Assembly (NCBI GenBank): GCA_963704405.1
Contig: OY969903.1
Location: forward strand, 1,922,001-1,986,000
Direction: 5' to 3'
Source: MFD01213-c1 sp963704405
GTDB taxonomy: Bacteria; Planctomycetota; Phycisphaerae; Tepidisphaerales; Tepidisphaeraceae
DNA length: 64,000 bases
Shown: one piece after another, positions 8,949 to 16,409 of the stretch
How positions within the stretch are numbered: the first letter of the stretch is position 1
Layout: each line of letters starts with the position of its first letter
The notes under the pieces: model-generated
Database searches by the model: none
Seen by the model: the letters and a program-made list of their open reading frames with translations, nothing else
Told to the model about the DNA's origin: nothing
Translations under genes and position numbers: made by a program

Positions 8949-9824
8949 GCCGCGACGCGAAAACCCGCACGGTGCATCGCCGTGCAGCACTTGCCGGCGC
9001 CGGATTGCTGAGTGAACACGCCCTTCTCCGTGGGCGCATGTTCAGGGAACAAAATGTCCAGACGGGCAAGTTCCACCTCGGTGCGGCAGGAATCGCGGTA
9101 GAGTTCTCGAAGACAATGAGGCGGCACAAACGATACGCGCAGCGTCAGGAACTGGAGCGATCGCTTCCGCTCCAAATCGATGGACAATCACTCGCGAATA
9201 ATGAATGTCGTCCACGATCGGGCCATGATGCAGCCCGAGCTTCTCGTTTGTCTCGTCGAAGCATGAGACAGTCGTGGACCGGAGGGCACCGAACTCTTCA
9301 ATCCAGGAACGGAGCAGGAAACACCTGCCGTGCAAATATTTTCGAGGAGGGAGACAGCGCCGGTTAGCGTAGTACGCATCCTGCAGGCGGCCAAACAGAC
9401 CCGGGGCCACACTCGGCAAAGCTTCGACTTCAGCGTAGCACGCTTGCAAGTCGGGCCTAGTCTGCAAAAACTGATACAGCCGGAGGAACAGTGTCTCGTC
9501 CAATCGTGTATCCGCATCAGCAAACAGGAGGAATCCCTTGAGCTGCCGGTTGCGGGCAATCATTTCATGCGCTCGAATTTTCCCCGGCGACGATTGGAGG
9601 CAGGTGAAACACAGATTTGGACCGGGCAGCTCCTGAAGTGCATCCTTCAAATAGCCCGCCACGTCGGAAGATGCTCCATTCACGCAGAAGCAGACCTCTG
9701 ATTCGGTGTGCGTGTCAAGCAGCCGCGCTGCTGCCGAAAGTTGACCCACGAAGCACCGCAGGCTCGCCGAATCCTCATACCGGACGGCTATTCCAATCGT
9801 GACGGGGGTGGGCTGGAGTTCCAT
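8949..9824 (-). pseudogene. Family 2 glycosyltransferase, frameshifted and truncated
   Basis: From ATG 9824 leftward the protein reads ELQPTPVTIGIAVRYED, a GT-A style start, then FLLFADADTRLDETLFLRLY (residues ~95-115) with the DAD metal-binding motif, and GPIVDDIHYSRV near residue 195. Near 9187 the sensible reading moves to another frame, where SLQFLTLRVSFVPPHCLREL and ARLDILFPEH continue the protein. After about 9040 the resemblance fades into the boundary with the coupling-ATPase scrap, so the C-terminus is probably lost too. The acceptor cannot be inferred. The gene is isolated among mobile debris, away from the polysaccharide operon at 29-36 kb. Confidence 0.6.
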
Positions 9825-10813
9825 GATACAAGCTCGCCGTTTCTCTTCAGGAGCCGATGGACCCGGACATCGGAGGACGCTCTCGGGTCCCCCGTCGATT
9901 CACCCGAATGTCAGCGGTCTGGATGCGAAAGCGCATGGCGGATGTGGTCGGGCGCGGTGGTGAACGACACACGATTGGATTACAATTGTTGGGTTATTCT
10001 GGGCGTCGTAAAAACTCTGCATTTAGGCCAAGATTGCGCACTGGGCTAAGCGGGAGCGCCTTTAATCTTCAACTGTGGCATTGATGCAAATTCTGGTTAA
10101 CGGCCTTATTTCAGGGATGATAATTGCACTGCTGGGGACGGCATTCCAGGCTGTTTATTTGCCTACGCGGGTCTTCTTCATCGGTCTCGCAGGTGTCTAT
10201 GCGGCCGTTCCCTACGTCGCACAGATTGTGCTTATTCGGAACGGTGGGTGGTGGTTGGCCATCGGCGTATCCGTGCTCACCGCCATCGTCCTCTGTGTTG
10301 CGTGCGAGTGGGCGAACCATGCTCGTCTCGCCCGAGCCAAAGTCTCCGAGGCGGCGCATCTGATCTCATCGCTGGGGATTTACATCAGCCTCGTTCAGAT
10401 CGTCGCGATGGCATTCGGCAACAGTACCAGAAGCTTGCCCACCGGCCTCGATCGCGTCACGCGCCTTGGCAGCGTCATCGTCACTCAGGCACAATGGTTG
10501 GCTCTCGGTACGACGGCTCTTCTCTTAGTCGCGTATATTTTATTCCTGAAGGCTTCCGATCTCGGACTGCGGTTGCGGGCGATCGCGGATAATCCCGTTC
10601 AATTCGCGCTCTTTGGTTACAACACCAATTCCTACCGTTTGTTGGCGTTCGCCTTGAGCGGTATCTTCGTCGCGGCTGCTTCGCTCGTTACGGCGTACGA
10701 TGTGGGATTCGACCCCTACGTCGGCTTACACGCCGTACTTCTCTCGGTCGTAGCAGTTATCATCGGTGGACGAGCTTCATTTCTCGGACCGGTTATAGGT
10801 GGTCTGATTCTAG

Positions 10814-11666
10814 AGCGTGTTATGAACTTTCGCCAATTCCCATCAGTCGAGTCAGCATCACGCAAACGAATGCCACCAGATGCATTCCGGCCAAGGTTGA
10901 TGCCAGACGCTCGTAATCCTTGGCCAGTCGGCGGAAACGCGCCAGCCAGGCCAGCGAACGCTCCACCACCCATCGTCGCGGCAGCAGCACAAAACCTTTC
11001 TTGGCCTGCGGCAATTTCACCACCGACAGTTCAATTCCCTTTTTCTTCGCGGCCGCCGCGGGCTGCTCGCCGGTGTATCCCTGATCGACATACGCCAGCT
11101 CGACGGATTTGCCGGTTTCCTCTTGCACAGCGCTGGCCAGCGTTCCGACTTGCGCGCGATCCTGTTCATCGGCCGCCGTCACGTGCAACGCCAGCAGATG
11201 GCCCAGCGTGTCGACGGCAATGTGTACTTTGGAGCCTTTTTTCCGCTTGGCTCCGTCATATCCGGCCCGATGTCCGCTCTCGGGTGTTGACTGCAACGTG
11301 CGGCTGTCCAGGATTGTCGCCGTCGGCTGCGGGTCGCGGTCGGCCAGCATCCGCAGCAACTCGCGGAGATCTCCGGCCATTTCCGCGAACACGCCCGATG
11401 CCATCCAGCGCTGGGTCTGTTGGTAGACAATCTGCCATGGCGGAAGGTCGTTGGGCATATATCGCCAGGGCGAGCCGGTGCGGACGATCCACCGCATCCC
11501 GTCAAACACTTCACGCAGATCATGCTCACGTTGCGGTGCATCCTGGCTCATCAGCGCCAGATAGGGAGCTACAAAGGACCATTCGTCATCCGTTACGTCG
11601 CTTGGATACGGCTTCCTTGCCATCCGAACTGTACTGGCGAACTAATGCAAAAGTTCATAACACGCT
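10814..11666. mobile_element. IS5-family insertion sequence inside livH
   Basis: An 853-bp element with perfect 17-bp terminal inverted repeats: AGCGTGTTATGAACTTT at 10814-10830 and its complement at 11650-11666. It is flanked by CTAG at 10810-10813 and 11667-11670, matching the YTAR target duplication of the IS5 group. One transposase ORF on the minus strand fills it. Intact ends, intact transposase and a perfectly restorable target gene all point to a recent, possibly still active, insertion. Confidence 0.95.
10820..11623 (-). CDS. IS5-family transposase
   Basis: A 267-residue DDE transposase starting MARKPYPSDVTDDEWSF, the typical start of this group, where an N-terminal DUF4096-like segment (WIVRTGSPWRYMPNDLPPW) precedes the RNase H-like core. 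Catalytic aspartates are visible in ILDSRTLQST and AYVDQGYTGE, and the end carries RRWVVERSLAWLARFRRLAKDYE with the final glutamate. The length is normal and no frame disruption is seen. It catalyses cut-and-paste movement of the surrounding 853-bp element. It runs opposite to livH, and its stop lies only 6 bp inside the inverted repeat. Confidence 0.95.
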   Translation of the reverse strand: MARKPYPSDVTDDEWSFVAPYLALMSQDAPQREHDLREVFDGMRWIVRTGSPWRYMPNDLPPWQIVYQQTQRWMASGVFAEMAGDLRELLRMLADRDPQPTATILDSRTLQSTPESGHRAGYDGAKRKKGSKVHIAVDTLGHLLALHVTAADEQDRAQVGTLASAVQEETGKSVELAYVDQGYTGEQPAAAAKKKGIELSVVKLPQAKKGFVLLPRRWVVERSLAWLARFRRLAKDYERLASTLAGMHLVAFVCVMLTRLMGIGESS

Positions 11667-11809
11667 CTAGGAATTCTGAGATCCGAGGTGGTTTGGCATT
11701 GGTCGGCCCGATGGCAGGAGCCAGCGACTTTCGTGCTACTTGCCATTTTCATACTTCTTCGACCTCAAGGGCTTTTCGGTCACGCAATGCGTTTGGAGGC
11801 GTCAGAGTC

Positions 11810-12709
11810 GTGAACTACCTTTTTCATTTGTTGGTCTATTTCGACATCTACGTCATTGTAGCGCTCAGCCTCAATCTTGTCGTCGGCTATTGCGGCATGT
11901 TGACTCTCGCCCACGCAGGTTATTACGCAATCGGTGCTTATACATATGCGTTGCTTTCGCTCAAGCTAGGTTGGGGTTTTCTGCCAGCAGCCGCGGCGGG
12001 AAGCTGTATTGCCGCCGTTCTATCTATCGCTATTTCGTTGCCGTCCTGGCGATTGCGGGGAGACTTTTTCGTCTTGGCGACCTTGGCAGTTCAGTCTCTG
12101 ATATTTAGTGGCCTTTACAACTGGTCGGATCCGAATTCGCCTGTCGGAAGCTGGATAAATCTGACCAACGGCCCCGTCGGTATTGCGGGAATTCCGGCCC
12201 CAGCGATTTTCGGCATCCATGTTGCAACGCCGGGATCGTACGCGATTTTCGCCACGATTATCGCGGGTGGTTGCGCCTGGATCCTTTGGCGCTTGAACAT
12301 TTCGCACTGGGGAAGATTACTGATGGTGATGCGTGACGATGAACTCGCGTCGCGAGGTTTAGGCAAGAACACTCGGCTGCTAAAAATCCAGGCAATTGCC
12401 GTGTCGTGTGGCTTCGTCGCCGTGGCTGGCGCGCTCTACGCGGCTCACATCCGCTATATTGATCCATCCGCAGCCTCACTCGATGAGGGGATCCTAATGC
12501 TCAGCATGGTCATCGTTGGCGGCGTCGGAAACTTCCGCGGGCCGGTGGTTGGGGCGGCAACACTGATTGCACTTCCTGAGGTTTTGAGATTTCTCAGGTT
12601 GCCGGATGCATTGGCGGCAAACCTGCGGATGTTCATTTACGGACTCTTGCTTGTGGTAATGATGCATGTGCGTCCCCAAGGAATCGCAGGAGAATACCGA
12701 CGTCAATAA
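11810..12709 (+). CDS. livM: Branched-chain amino acid ABC transporter permease LivM
   Basis: A 299-residue permease of 8-10 hydrophobic helices. The GTG start at 11810 overlaps the livH stop (GTGA), so the two were translationally coupled. Family features include IVALSLNLVVGYCGMLTLAH with the conserved YCG...AH turn, the cytoplasmic loop MVMRDDELASRGLGKNT, the MLSMVIVGGVGNFRGPVVGA block and the end MMHVRPQGIAGEYRRQ. It would form the membrane channel with LivH and be powered by LivG/LivF. With livH interrupted upstream and livG truncated downstream, and with no livF or binding-protein gene in view, this intact gene is probably an orphan. Longer in-frame starts upstream run through IS5 sequence and are artefacts. 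Confidence 0.92.
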   Translation: MNYLFHLLVYFDIYVIVALSLNLVVGYCGMLTLAHAGYYAIGAYTYALLSLKLGWGFLPAAAAGSCIAAVLSIAISLPSWRLRGDFFVLATLAVQSLIFSGLYNWSDPNSPVGSWINLTNGPVGIAGIPAPAIFGIHVATPGSYAIFATIIAGGCAWILWRLNISHWGRLLMVMRDDELASRGLGKNTRLLKIQAIAVSCGFVAVAGALYAAHIRYIDPSAASLDEGILMLSMVIVGGVGNFRGPVVGAATLIALPEVLRFLRLPDALAANLRMFIYGLLLVVMMHVRPQGIAGEYRRQ

Positions 12710-13050
12710 GCCTTGCCCCCTCGAATCCGATTGACGCGCCTCGACCCTTGAGAGCTGCGACCCTAAAGCCACGAAGATAATCTGCCATCGGGATCATGGC
12801 GTTTAACTCGGTCCGTGCGGGTTGTCAGACCCCGCCATTTGCCCCGGGGTTCGCCCGAGCGCACTCCGGTATCGAATTGGATACCATTGGATTCGTAGCA
12901 GTGCCGACTCGGAGGTGTCATCCGAATTCCCGGTGATTGAGGCGACGACGTATAAAGCTTTTGCCACATGATATTTACGGCGCGTTGAAGGCGTTTTTCT
13001 CCTCGTTTAAGAATATCTGGCATCCCAATTGTTATGAAGCAAGCATTGCC
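12710..13050 (+). other. Spacer between livM and livG, no gene recognised
   Basis: About 340 bases without a believable protein on either strand. Transporter cassettes of this kind normally have almost no gap between permease and ATPase genes, so the spacer may be inserted or decayed sequence. I saw no inverted ends or target duplications in it. Confidence 0.4.
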
Positions 13051-13617
13051 ATGGTGTCCACCGAAATCTCAAACACGCTCCTCCCTGCGGCCCAGATCGA
13101 GCAGCCACCCACGATTTTGCGCGCCAGGGATTGACCAAATCTTTCGGCGGCCAAGCCGTCCTGAACGGCATCGATATCGAGCTTCATCGCGGAGAGGTCG
13201 TGCTTCTTCGCGGGGAAAACGGATCAGGCAAAACGACATTGCTCAATATCCTGACAGGCAATCTCGAGCCGGATTCGGGCGCGATCCATTACCTCGCCGA
13301 TGGCTCGCCGCGATCCTATCGTTTTCCTCGCCGCTGGTGGCAGGAGCTCAATCCGTTCGATCATTTTGCTCCCGAGTTCGTCGCCCGCGAAGGCATCGGG
13401 CGCACTTGGCAGGACATCCGACTATTTGGTTCGCAATCATTAAGAGCAAATATTTCGGTCGCTTCTCCTGCGCACAGCGCCGAGAATCCCTTTTTTGCGC
13501 TCTCTATCTCGAGGAAATCGGCACGGCAGGAAGCGCGGATTGATCGGCAAGCTGACCAAATGCTCCTCCGATTGGGTCTTGGAGGGCGAGAGGATTCTTC
13601 GGCCGACATGGTGTCCC
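13051..13617 (+). pseudogene. livG: LivG-type ABC transporter ATP-binding protein, frameshifted and 3'-truncated
   Basis: The start MVSTEISNTLLPAAQIEQ and PPTILRAR lie in one frame from ATG 13051; GLTKSFGGQAVLNGIDIEL continues in the next frame from about 13128. One missing G in the run at 13127-13129 would join them. The Walker A is LRGENGSGKTTLLNILTG, and GIGRTWQDIRLFGSQSL is the LivG-specific Q-loop region. Reading continues to SSADMVSLG near 13617 and then ends abruptly in unrelated trbI sequence on the other strand. The signature motif, Walker B and H-loop are missing, so the ATPase cannot work. The deletion breakpoint at 13617/13618 is sharp. Confidence 0.85.
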
Positions 13618-13772
13618 TTGGTCATCGCCGCGCCGAAGACCGCGGCCAGCATGACTGCCCGCCGGCTGACGCGGGTCACCGCGGGACGCGGTCCGTGGAG
13701 GATGAACGGCTCACCTGTCTGCGGTTCCATGCCAGCTCCGGTGCTCGCGCCGATTGGGTCTTGTTGATTCAT
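13618..13772 (-). pseudogene. trbI: 5' fragment of a TrbI/VirB10-type conjugation gene
   Basis: From ATG 13772 leftward about 51 residues read MNQQDPIGASTGAG, then ILHGPRPAVTRVSRRAVMLA, then AVFGAAM. A proline-rich lead, a GPRPxVTRxSR segment and the start of a hydrophobic helix is the N-terminal arrangement of TrbI, the inner-to-outer membrane scaffold of conjugative type IV secretion. The gene is cut at the livG breakpoint, so the periplasmic domain is missing. It lies 27 bp downstream of trbG, the normal trbG-trbI order. Confidence 0.65.
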
Positions 13773-13799
13773 GACGATGCTCCGCGTTGATGATTTCGC

Positions 13800-14432
13800 T
13801 TATTCCTTCACGTCGCCGCGCTGAATCCCGATAATGGCTTGCGGTGAATCACCGAGCCTTAGCTCTGCTTTGTCGAAGAGCCGGTCCACGACGTACCAGT
13901 CCCCCTTGACCCCGTAATTCACGAGCTGCGCATCGTTATGCCTGCCCATGACAAAGAGCGGCGGCGCCTCGGTGACGGCGACCTTCGGCGGAAACTGGAT
14001 AAAGGTTTTCTTCCCATCATCAAACGCGCGCAGCGGACACCAGGTTGGTGTCGAGGCGTGCCTTTGGCGGAGAATCAGATAGTTGAAGTTCGCCTGGGTC
14101 AGGTCGATTCCCGTGGCGACGAGTGCCTTGGCTTGCGCCTGCTGATCGGCGATCTGATTGCGGATCATGACCGCATCGCCGAACGGGTAATTCCATGCGA
14201 TCATTGTGTGATACGTCGTTTGACCGGTCGTGGTCAGATCCAGCGTATAGATGCGCTGGTCGGTCGTGATCACCAGATTGGTTTGTAATCCCGCCCGGCG
14301 CGGCTTCACAAGCAGAAGCGTCTGCGCCGCCGGGCCAGCACCCGATTCAACGCTTTGCAAGACCCAGCGCGTGGTATCTCCCGCCGCAACGGTGATGAGC
14401 TTCTCGCCGGCGGCTAACGCGATCGTCGTCAC
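13800..14432 (-). pseudogene. trbG: TrbG/VirB9-type conjugation protein, N-terminus lost
   Basis: About 210 residues from GTG 14432 match the C-terminal part of TrbG: TTIALAAGEKLITVAAGDTT, RWVLQSVESG, TNLVITTDQRIYTLDLTT, the spacer around DQQAQAKALVATGIDLTQAN, and the end PPLFVMGRHNDAQLVNYGVK, then GDWYVVDRLFDKAELRLG. TrbG lines the outer-membrane core of conjugative type IV secretion systems and is exported, but this copy has no signal peptide. Its first codon sits inside the last codons of trbC (GTG in ATGTGA), so a deletion has removed the genes that normally lie between trbC and trbG together with the 5' end of trbG. GTG 14432 is a formal start only. Confidence 0.8.
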
Positions 14433-14749
14433 ATAGCCCGGGCTGGTGATGCCGTCACCGCAATCGAGACGCCGAGCAAAAGACCCAGGACGCGCCGCAA
14501 CCCGCCGCCGTCACTGAAGGCAAAGCCAAATCCCAGAACGACAATGGCAAGGATGCACAGCGCCTTCGCGACCGGCCCCGTGAAGCTGGCGAGAACTTGG
14601 TTGAGAGGGGCTTCCCACGGCAAAGCGCCGCCACCACCAGCGCCGCTAGCCGCGCGGGCGGCATGCGGGCTGGTCAGGAGCGAAAGTGCGCCGACAACGG
14701 CAGGCAGAAGGAGGGATCTCTGACGTTGAACGATTGAGCGGATATTCAT
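14429..14749 (-). CDS. trbC: TrbC/VirB2-family pilin precursor, probably C-terminally altered
   Basis: A 106-residue protein with an exported pilin layout: basic start, hydrophobic signal to about residue 33 (LLPAVVGALSLLTSPHAARA), a small polar mature start (ASGAGGGGALPWEAPLNQVL), a hydrophobic helix (VAKALCILAIVVLGFGFAF), a short basic loop (SDGGGLRRV) and a second helix (LGLLLGVSIAVTAS). This fits TrbC, the conjugative pilus subunit. The usual extra C-terminal residues are replaced by PARAM and a stop at the junction with trbG, so the end is probably changed by the deletion described there. It heads a leftward operon whose presumed control region is 14750-14900. Confidence 0.75.
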   Translation of the reverse strand: MNIRSIVQRQRSLLLPAVVGALSLLTSPHAARAASGAGGGGALPWEAPLNQVLASFTGPVAKALCILAIVVLGFGFAFSDGGGLRRVLGLLLGVSIAVTASPARAM

Positions 14750-15168
14750 AACTGACTCCTATTCGCTACGACAAGGCGAATCACTCGATTCGCTATGTCA
14801 TTAACGGTATGGACAATACCATACGCTCTCGTAACGAGGAGTCAACAGCAATGTTCTCATTTTGTTCGGTTACTACGCCAGGATTGTGCGTAACGAGAGA
14901 TGGCGACAAGGTTTGAAACGAGAGCCGCACGAGGAAAAATTTTAACCGCGGAACGCCGAGGCGTTAGCCGATTCGGCTTCGAGGGGTCGAGTACCGTTGA
15001 CTCGTCCGTTGTGCCAGTTGGATACCAACAGTCATTGGGCTGAACGGATCGGGCATCTCATATTTTCGCAAGCGGGCGGACCCTGATCCTGCGCGCCCGC
15101 GAGCAGACGGCCGCCAGTGAGTCGGAAAAAAAGCGACGCCGTGCGGTGGGGAAAGTGCACACATTCGC
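14750..15168 (-). promoter_or_regulatory. Presumed control region of the trb remnant, with several small inverted repeats
   Basis: No gene is seen in these ~420 bases. Close upstream of trbC lie three short palindromes: CGAATC-N4-GATTCG (about 14778-14793), GTATGG-N6-CCATAC (about 14807-14824) and CTCG-TAA-CGAG (about 14827-14837). CGTAACGAG recurs near 14890. The stretch is more AT-rich than its surroundings. Repressor binding sites of a plasmid regulator, perhaps one of the two small DNA-binding proteins next door, are a reasonable guess. Nothing notable was seen from 14930 to 15168. Confidence 0.4.
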
Positions 15169-15411
15169 TCATTCGTCATCACGCGAAGACGCGCCAATCC
15201 GCTCGCGATGTGTCTTGGCCATCGCCGCACGAGCGTCTGGTCCGGAATCCAGCCAGTGAAGGATCAATGCTTCGATCACGCGTTTGGGATTAGACAGGTG
15301 CCGGGCGCAGTCCTCTTCAAACGCTTCAAAAACTTTCGTGTCGAAGCGATAGGTTCGCTGCAGTGTTTTTGGCCTTTCTGGGAGATTCTCGCGTCGTTTG
15401 CTTTTCGCCAT
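15169..15411 (-). CDS. Small ribbon-helix-helix-like plasmid-type regulator
   Basis: An 80-residue basic-then-acidic protein. I prefer the start at 15411 (MAKSKRRENLPERPKTLQRT); in-frame ATGs at 15429 and 15489 are possible. TLQRTYRFDTKVFEAFEEDC followed by SNPKRVIEALILHWL reads as one beta strand and two helices, the arrangement of CopG/Arc-like DNA-binding proteins and of accessory proteins beside partition or conjugation genes. It lies upstream of, and in the same direction as, the trb remnant. Function is inferred from fold-like pattern and context only. Confidence 0.55.
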   Translation of the reverse strand: MAKSKRRENLPERPKTLQRTYRFDTKVFEAFEEDCARHLSNPKRVIEALILHWLDSGPDARAAMAKTHRERIGASSRDDE

Positions 15412-15677
15412 ATTCCGAAAGATATCCATTGTCGCTGCGGTATGCAAGTCATCAAACAATGCTATGAAGTCAATATCGACTAATAACATTGAGCGACGGT
15501 GCGGCAGTGTCCGATTGAATAGCGACGAGGATGCGCGTCGCCAATCGCGATGATGAAATAAATCATACCATTGACTTTGCCAATACCTAACAATAGACTA
15601 ACGCGACATTGCCCGGTCCCAGCGAACTTGTGTGGATTGCGTCCGATCAGCACGGCGAGTCAAAGGAATAAGGCGCC

Positions 15678-15926
15678 ATGAATCGGCAGTTGGAATGGCC
15701 CGAGCCCGCCAGCACGATCACCCTTAATACCGGAAGCGGTGCTGCTGGGAAATACGTATCTCTCAAAGCCGTGGCCGATCGGTGGGCCTGCGACCGCAGC
15801 ACCGTCCGTCGCAACCTCGAAACTGCCGGGGTCAAAGCATTCTGCCTTGGCCACGGCAAGCACGGGATCGTGCGATATCTACTGAAAGACGTGGAAGATT
15901 ACGAAAGGAGGTGTCGTGAACCGTGA
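15678..15926 (+). CDS. Small helix-turn-helix DNA-binding protein (excisionase-like)
   Basis: An 82-residue protein from ATG 15678. Residues ~26-60 read KYVSLKAVADRWACDRSTVR and RNLETAGVKAF, a winged helix-turn-helix start of the MerR/excisionase kind (Y-V/L-S-x-x-x-A-A-x-R-W-x-x-x-x-x-T-V-R-R). The end RYLLKDVEDYERRCREP resembles the last helix of such proteins. Small proteins of this type control integration, excision or copy number in mobile elements. It diverges from the ribbon-helix-helix gene, leaving a 266-bp AT-richer spacer (15412-15677) that could hold both promoters; no clear -10/-35 pair stood out. Confidence 0.6.
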   Translation: MNRQLEWPEPASTITLNTGSGAAGKYVSLKAVADRWACDRSTVRRNLETAGVKAFCLGHGKHGIVRYLLKDVEDYERRCREP

Positions 15927-15961
15927 GTAAGCAAAACTTCGCCTGAGTAAGGGAAAACGAT

Positions 15962-15987
15962 CGCCCCGGCCTGCTTGCGCCGGGGCG
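15962..15987 (+). terminator. GC-rich hairpin after the small HTH gene
   Basis: The stem CGCCCCGGC (15962-15970) pairs perfectly with GCCGGGGCG (15979-15987) over an 8-base loop, 36 bases after the stop of the HTH gene. The T-tract is poor (TTCGC), so termination may be weak or factor-assisted. Confidence 0.5.
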
Positions 15988-16409
15988 TTCGCATTGGCCG
16001 ATGCGTTTGCAGGCGCAAGGCGATACCCCCGCACGCCACCGACCACCTGTTTTCAATTGAGCTGCTATAACCGGTCGTCATCGACGAGCGGGTGCGGAGG
16101 CACATTTTCAAGGTGGAGGGCAAGTCCGTTCGAGGTGATGCGGTACTCCAAATGCCGCAAGCCGAATTCGTCACCCCGACGGTGCTTGGTTTGCCGTTCA
16201 TCGATGAGGCCGGAGATTGGGAGATCCCGGCACATCCCTATGCAGTGAATCTCGGATTCGAAGCGTTGGTCACTTCGCAATGCGCCGTTGACCGCGTCAT
16301 GCAGCGTTGTCGCGCCCGTCCACCCTGATGGGCTGACGCGCGTCTGAAAGAGCGTTGAGAGAAGCTTTCTGCGGAGTCGTCGGTCGCGCTGTTTCGCCGC
16401 CTCTTCTAA
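15988..16409. other. Unassigned stretch before the IS701-type element
   Basis: About 420 bases with overlapping open frames on both strands. A + strand frame (16092-16328) contains VLGLPFIDEAGDWEIPAHPY; the opposite strand has SEIHCIGMCRDLPISGLIDE. Neither was recognised and neither has a clear ribosome-binding site. It could be a gene cut by the insertion at 16410, since the minus-strand frame runs straight across the inverted repeat. Confidence 0.3.

Larger units (their letters stand above)
10084..11813 (+). pseudogene. livH: Branched-chain amino acid ABC transporter permease LivH, split by an IS5-family element
   Basis: The first part (ATG 10084; GTG 10075 is an in-frame alternative) encodes a hydrophobic permease: ILVNGLISGMIIALLGTAFQ at the start, then LRLRAIADNPVQFALFGYN, the conserved cytoplasmic loop of LivH-type permeases, and VVAVIIGGRASFLGPVIGG. 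The frame is broken at 10813 by an insertion ending at 11666. Removing the element and one copy of its CTAG duplication restores one 290-residue ORF that ends ATFVLLAIFILLRPQGLF and stops at 11813, exactly overlapping the livM start (GTGA). The insertion therefore looks recent. As it stands LivH lacks its last ~47 residues and is probably non-functional. The family imports leucine, isoleucine, valine or related solutes and urea. Confidence 0.9.

Noticed and set aside
8858..9187. Minus-strand string SGAGKCCTAMHRAGFRV looking like a P-loop
   Set aside because: It lacks the residues around a Walker A (no GK[S/T] with a preceding strand) and lies where glycosyltransferase sequence fades out; no ATPase motif follows.
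11420..11809. 130-residue N-terminal extension of LivM
   Set aside because: It reads through IS5 sequence and the severed livH end. The GTG at 11810 overlapping the restored livH stop is the proper start.
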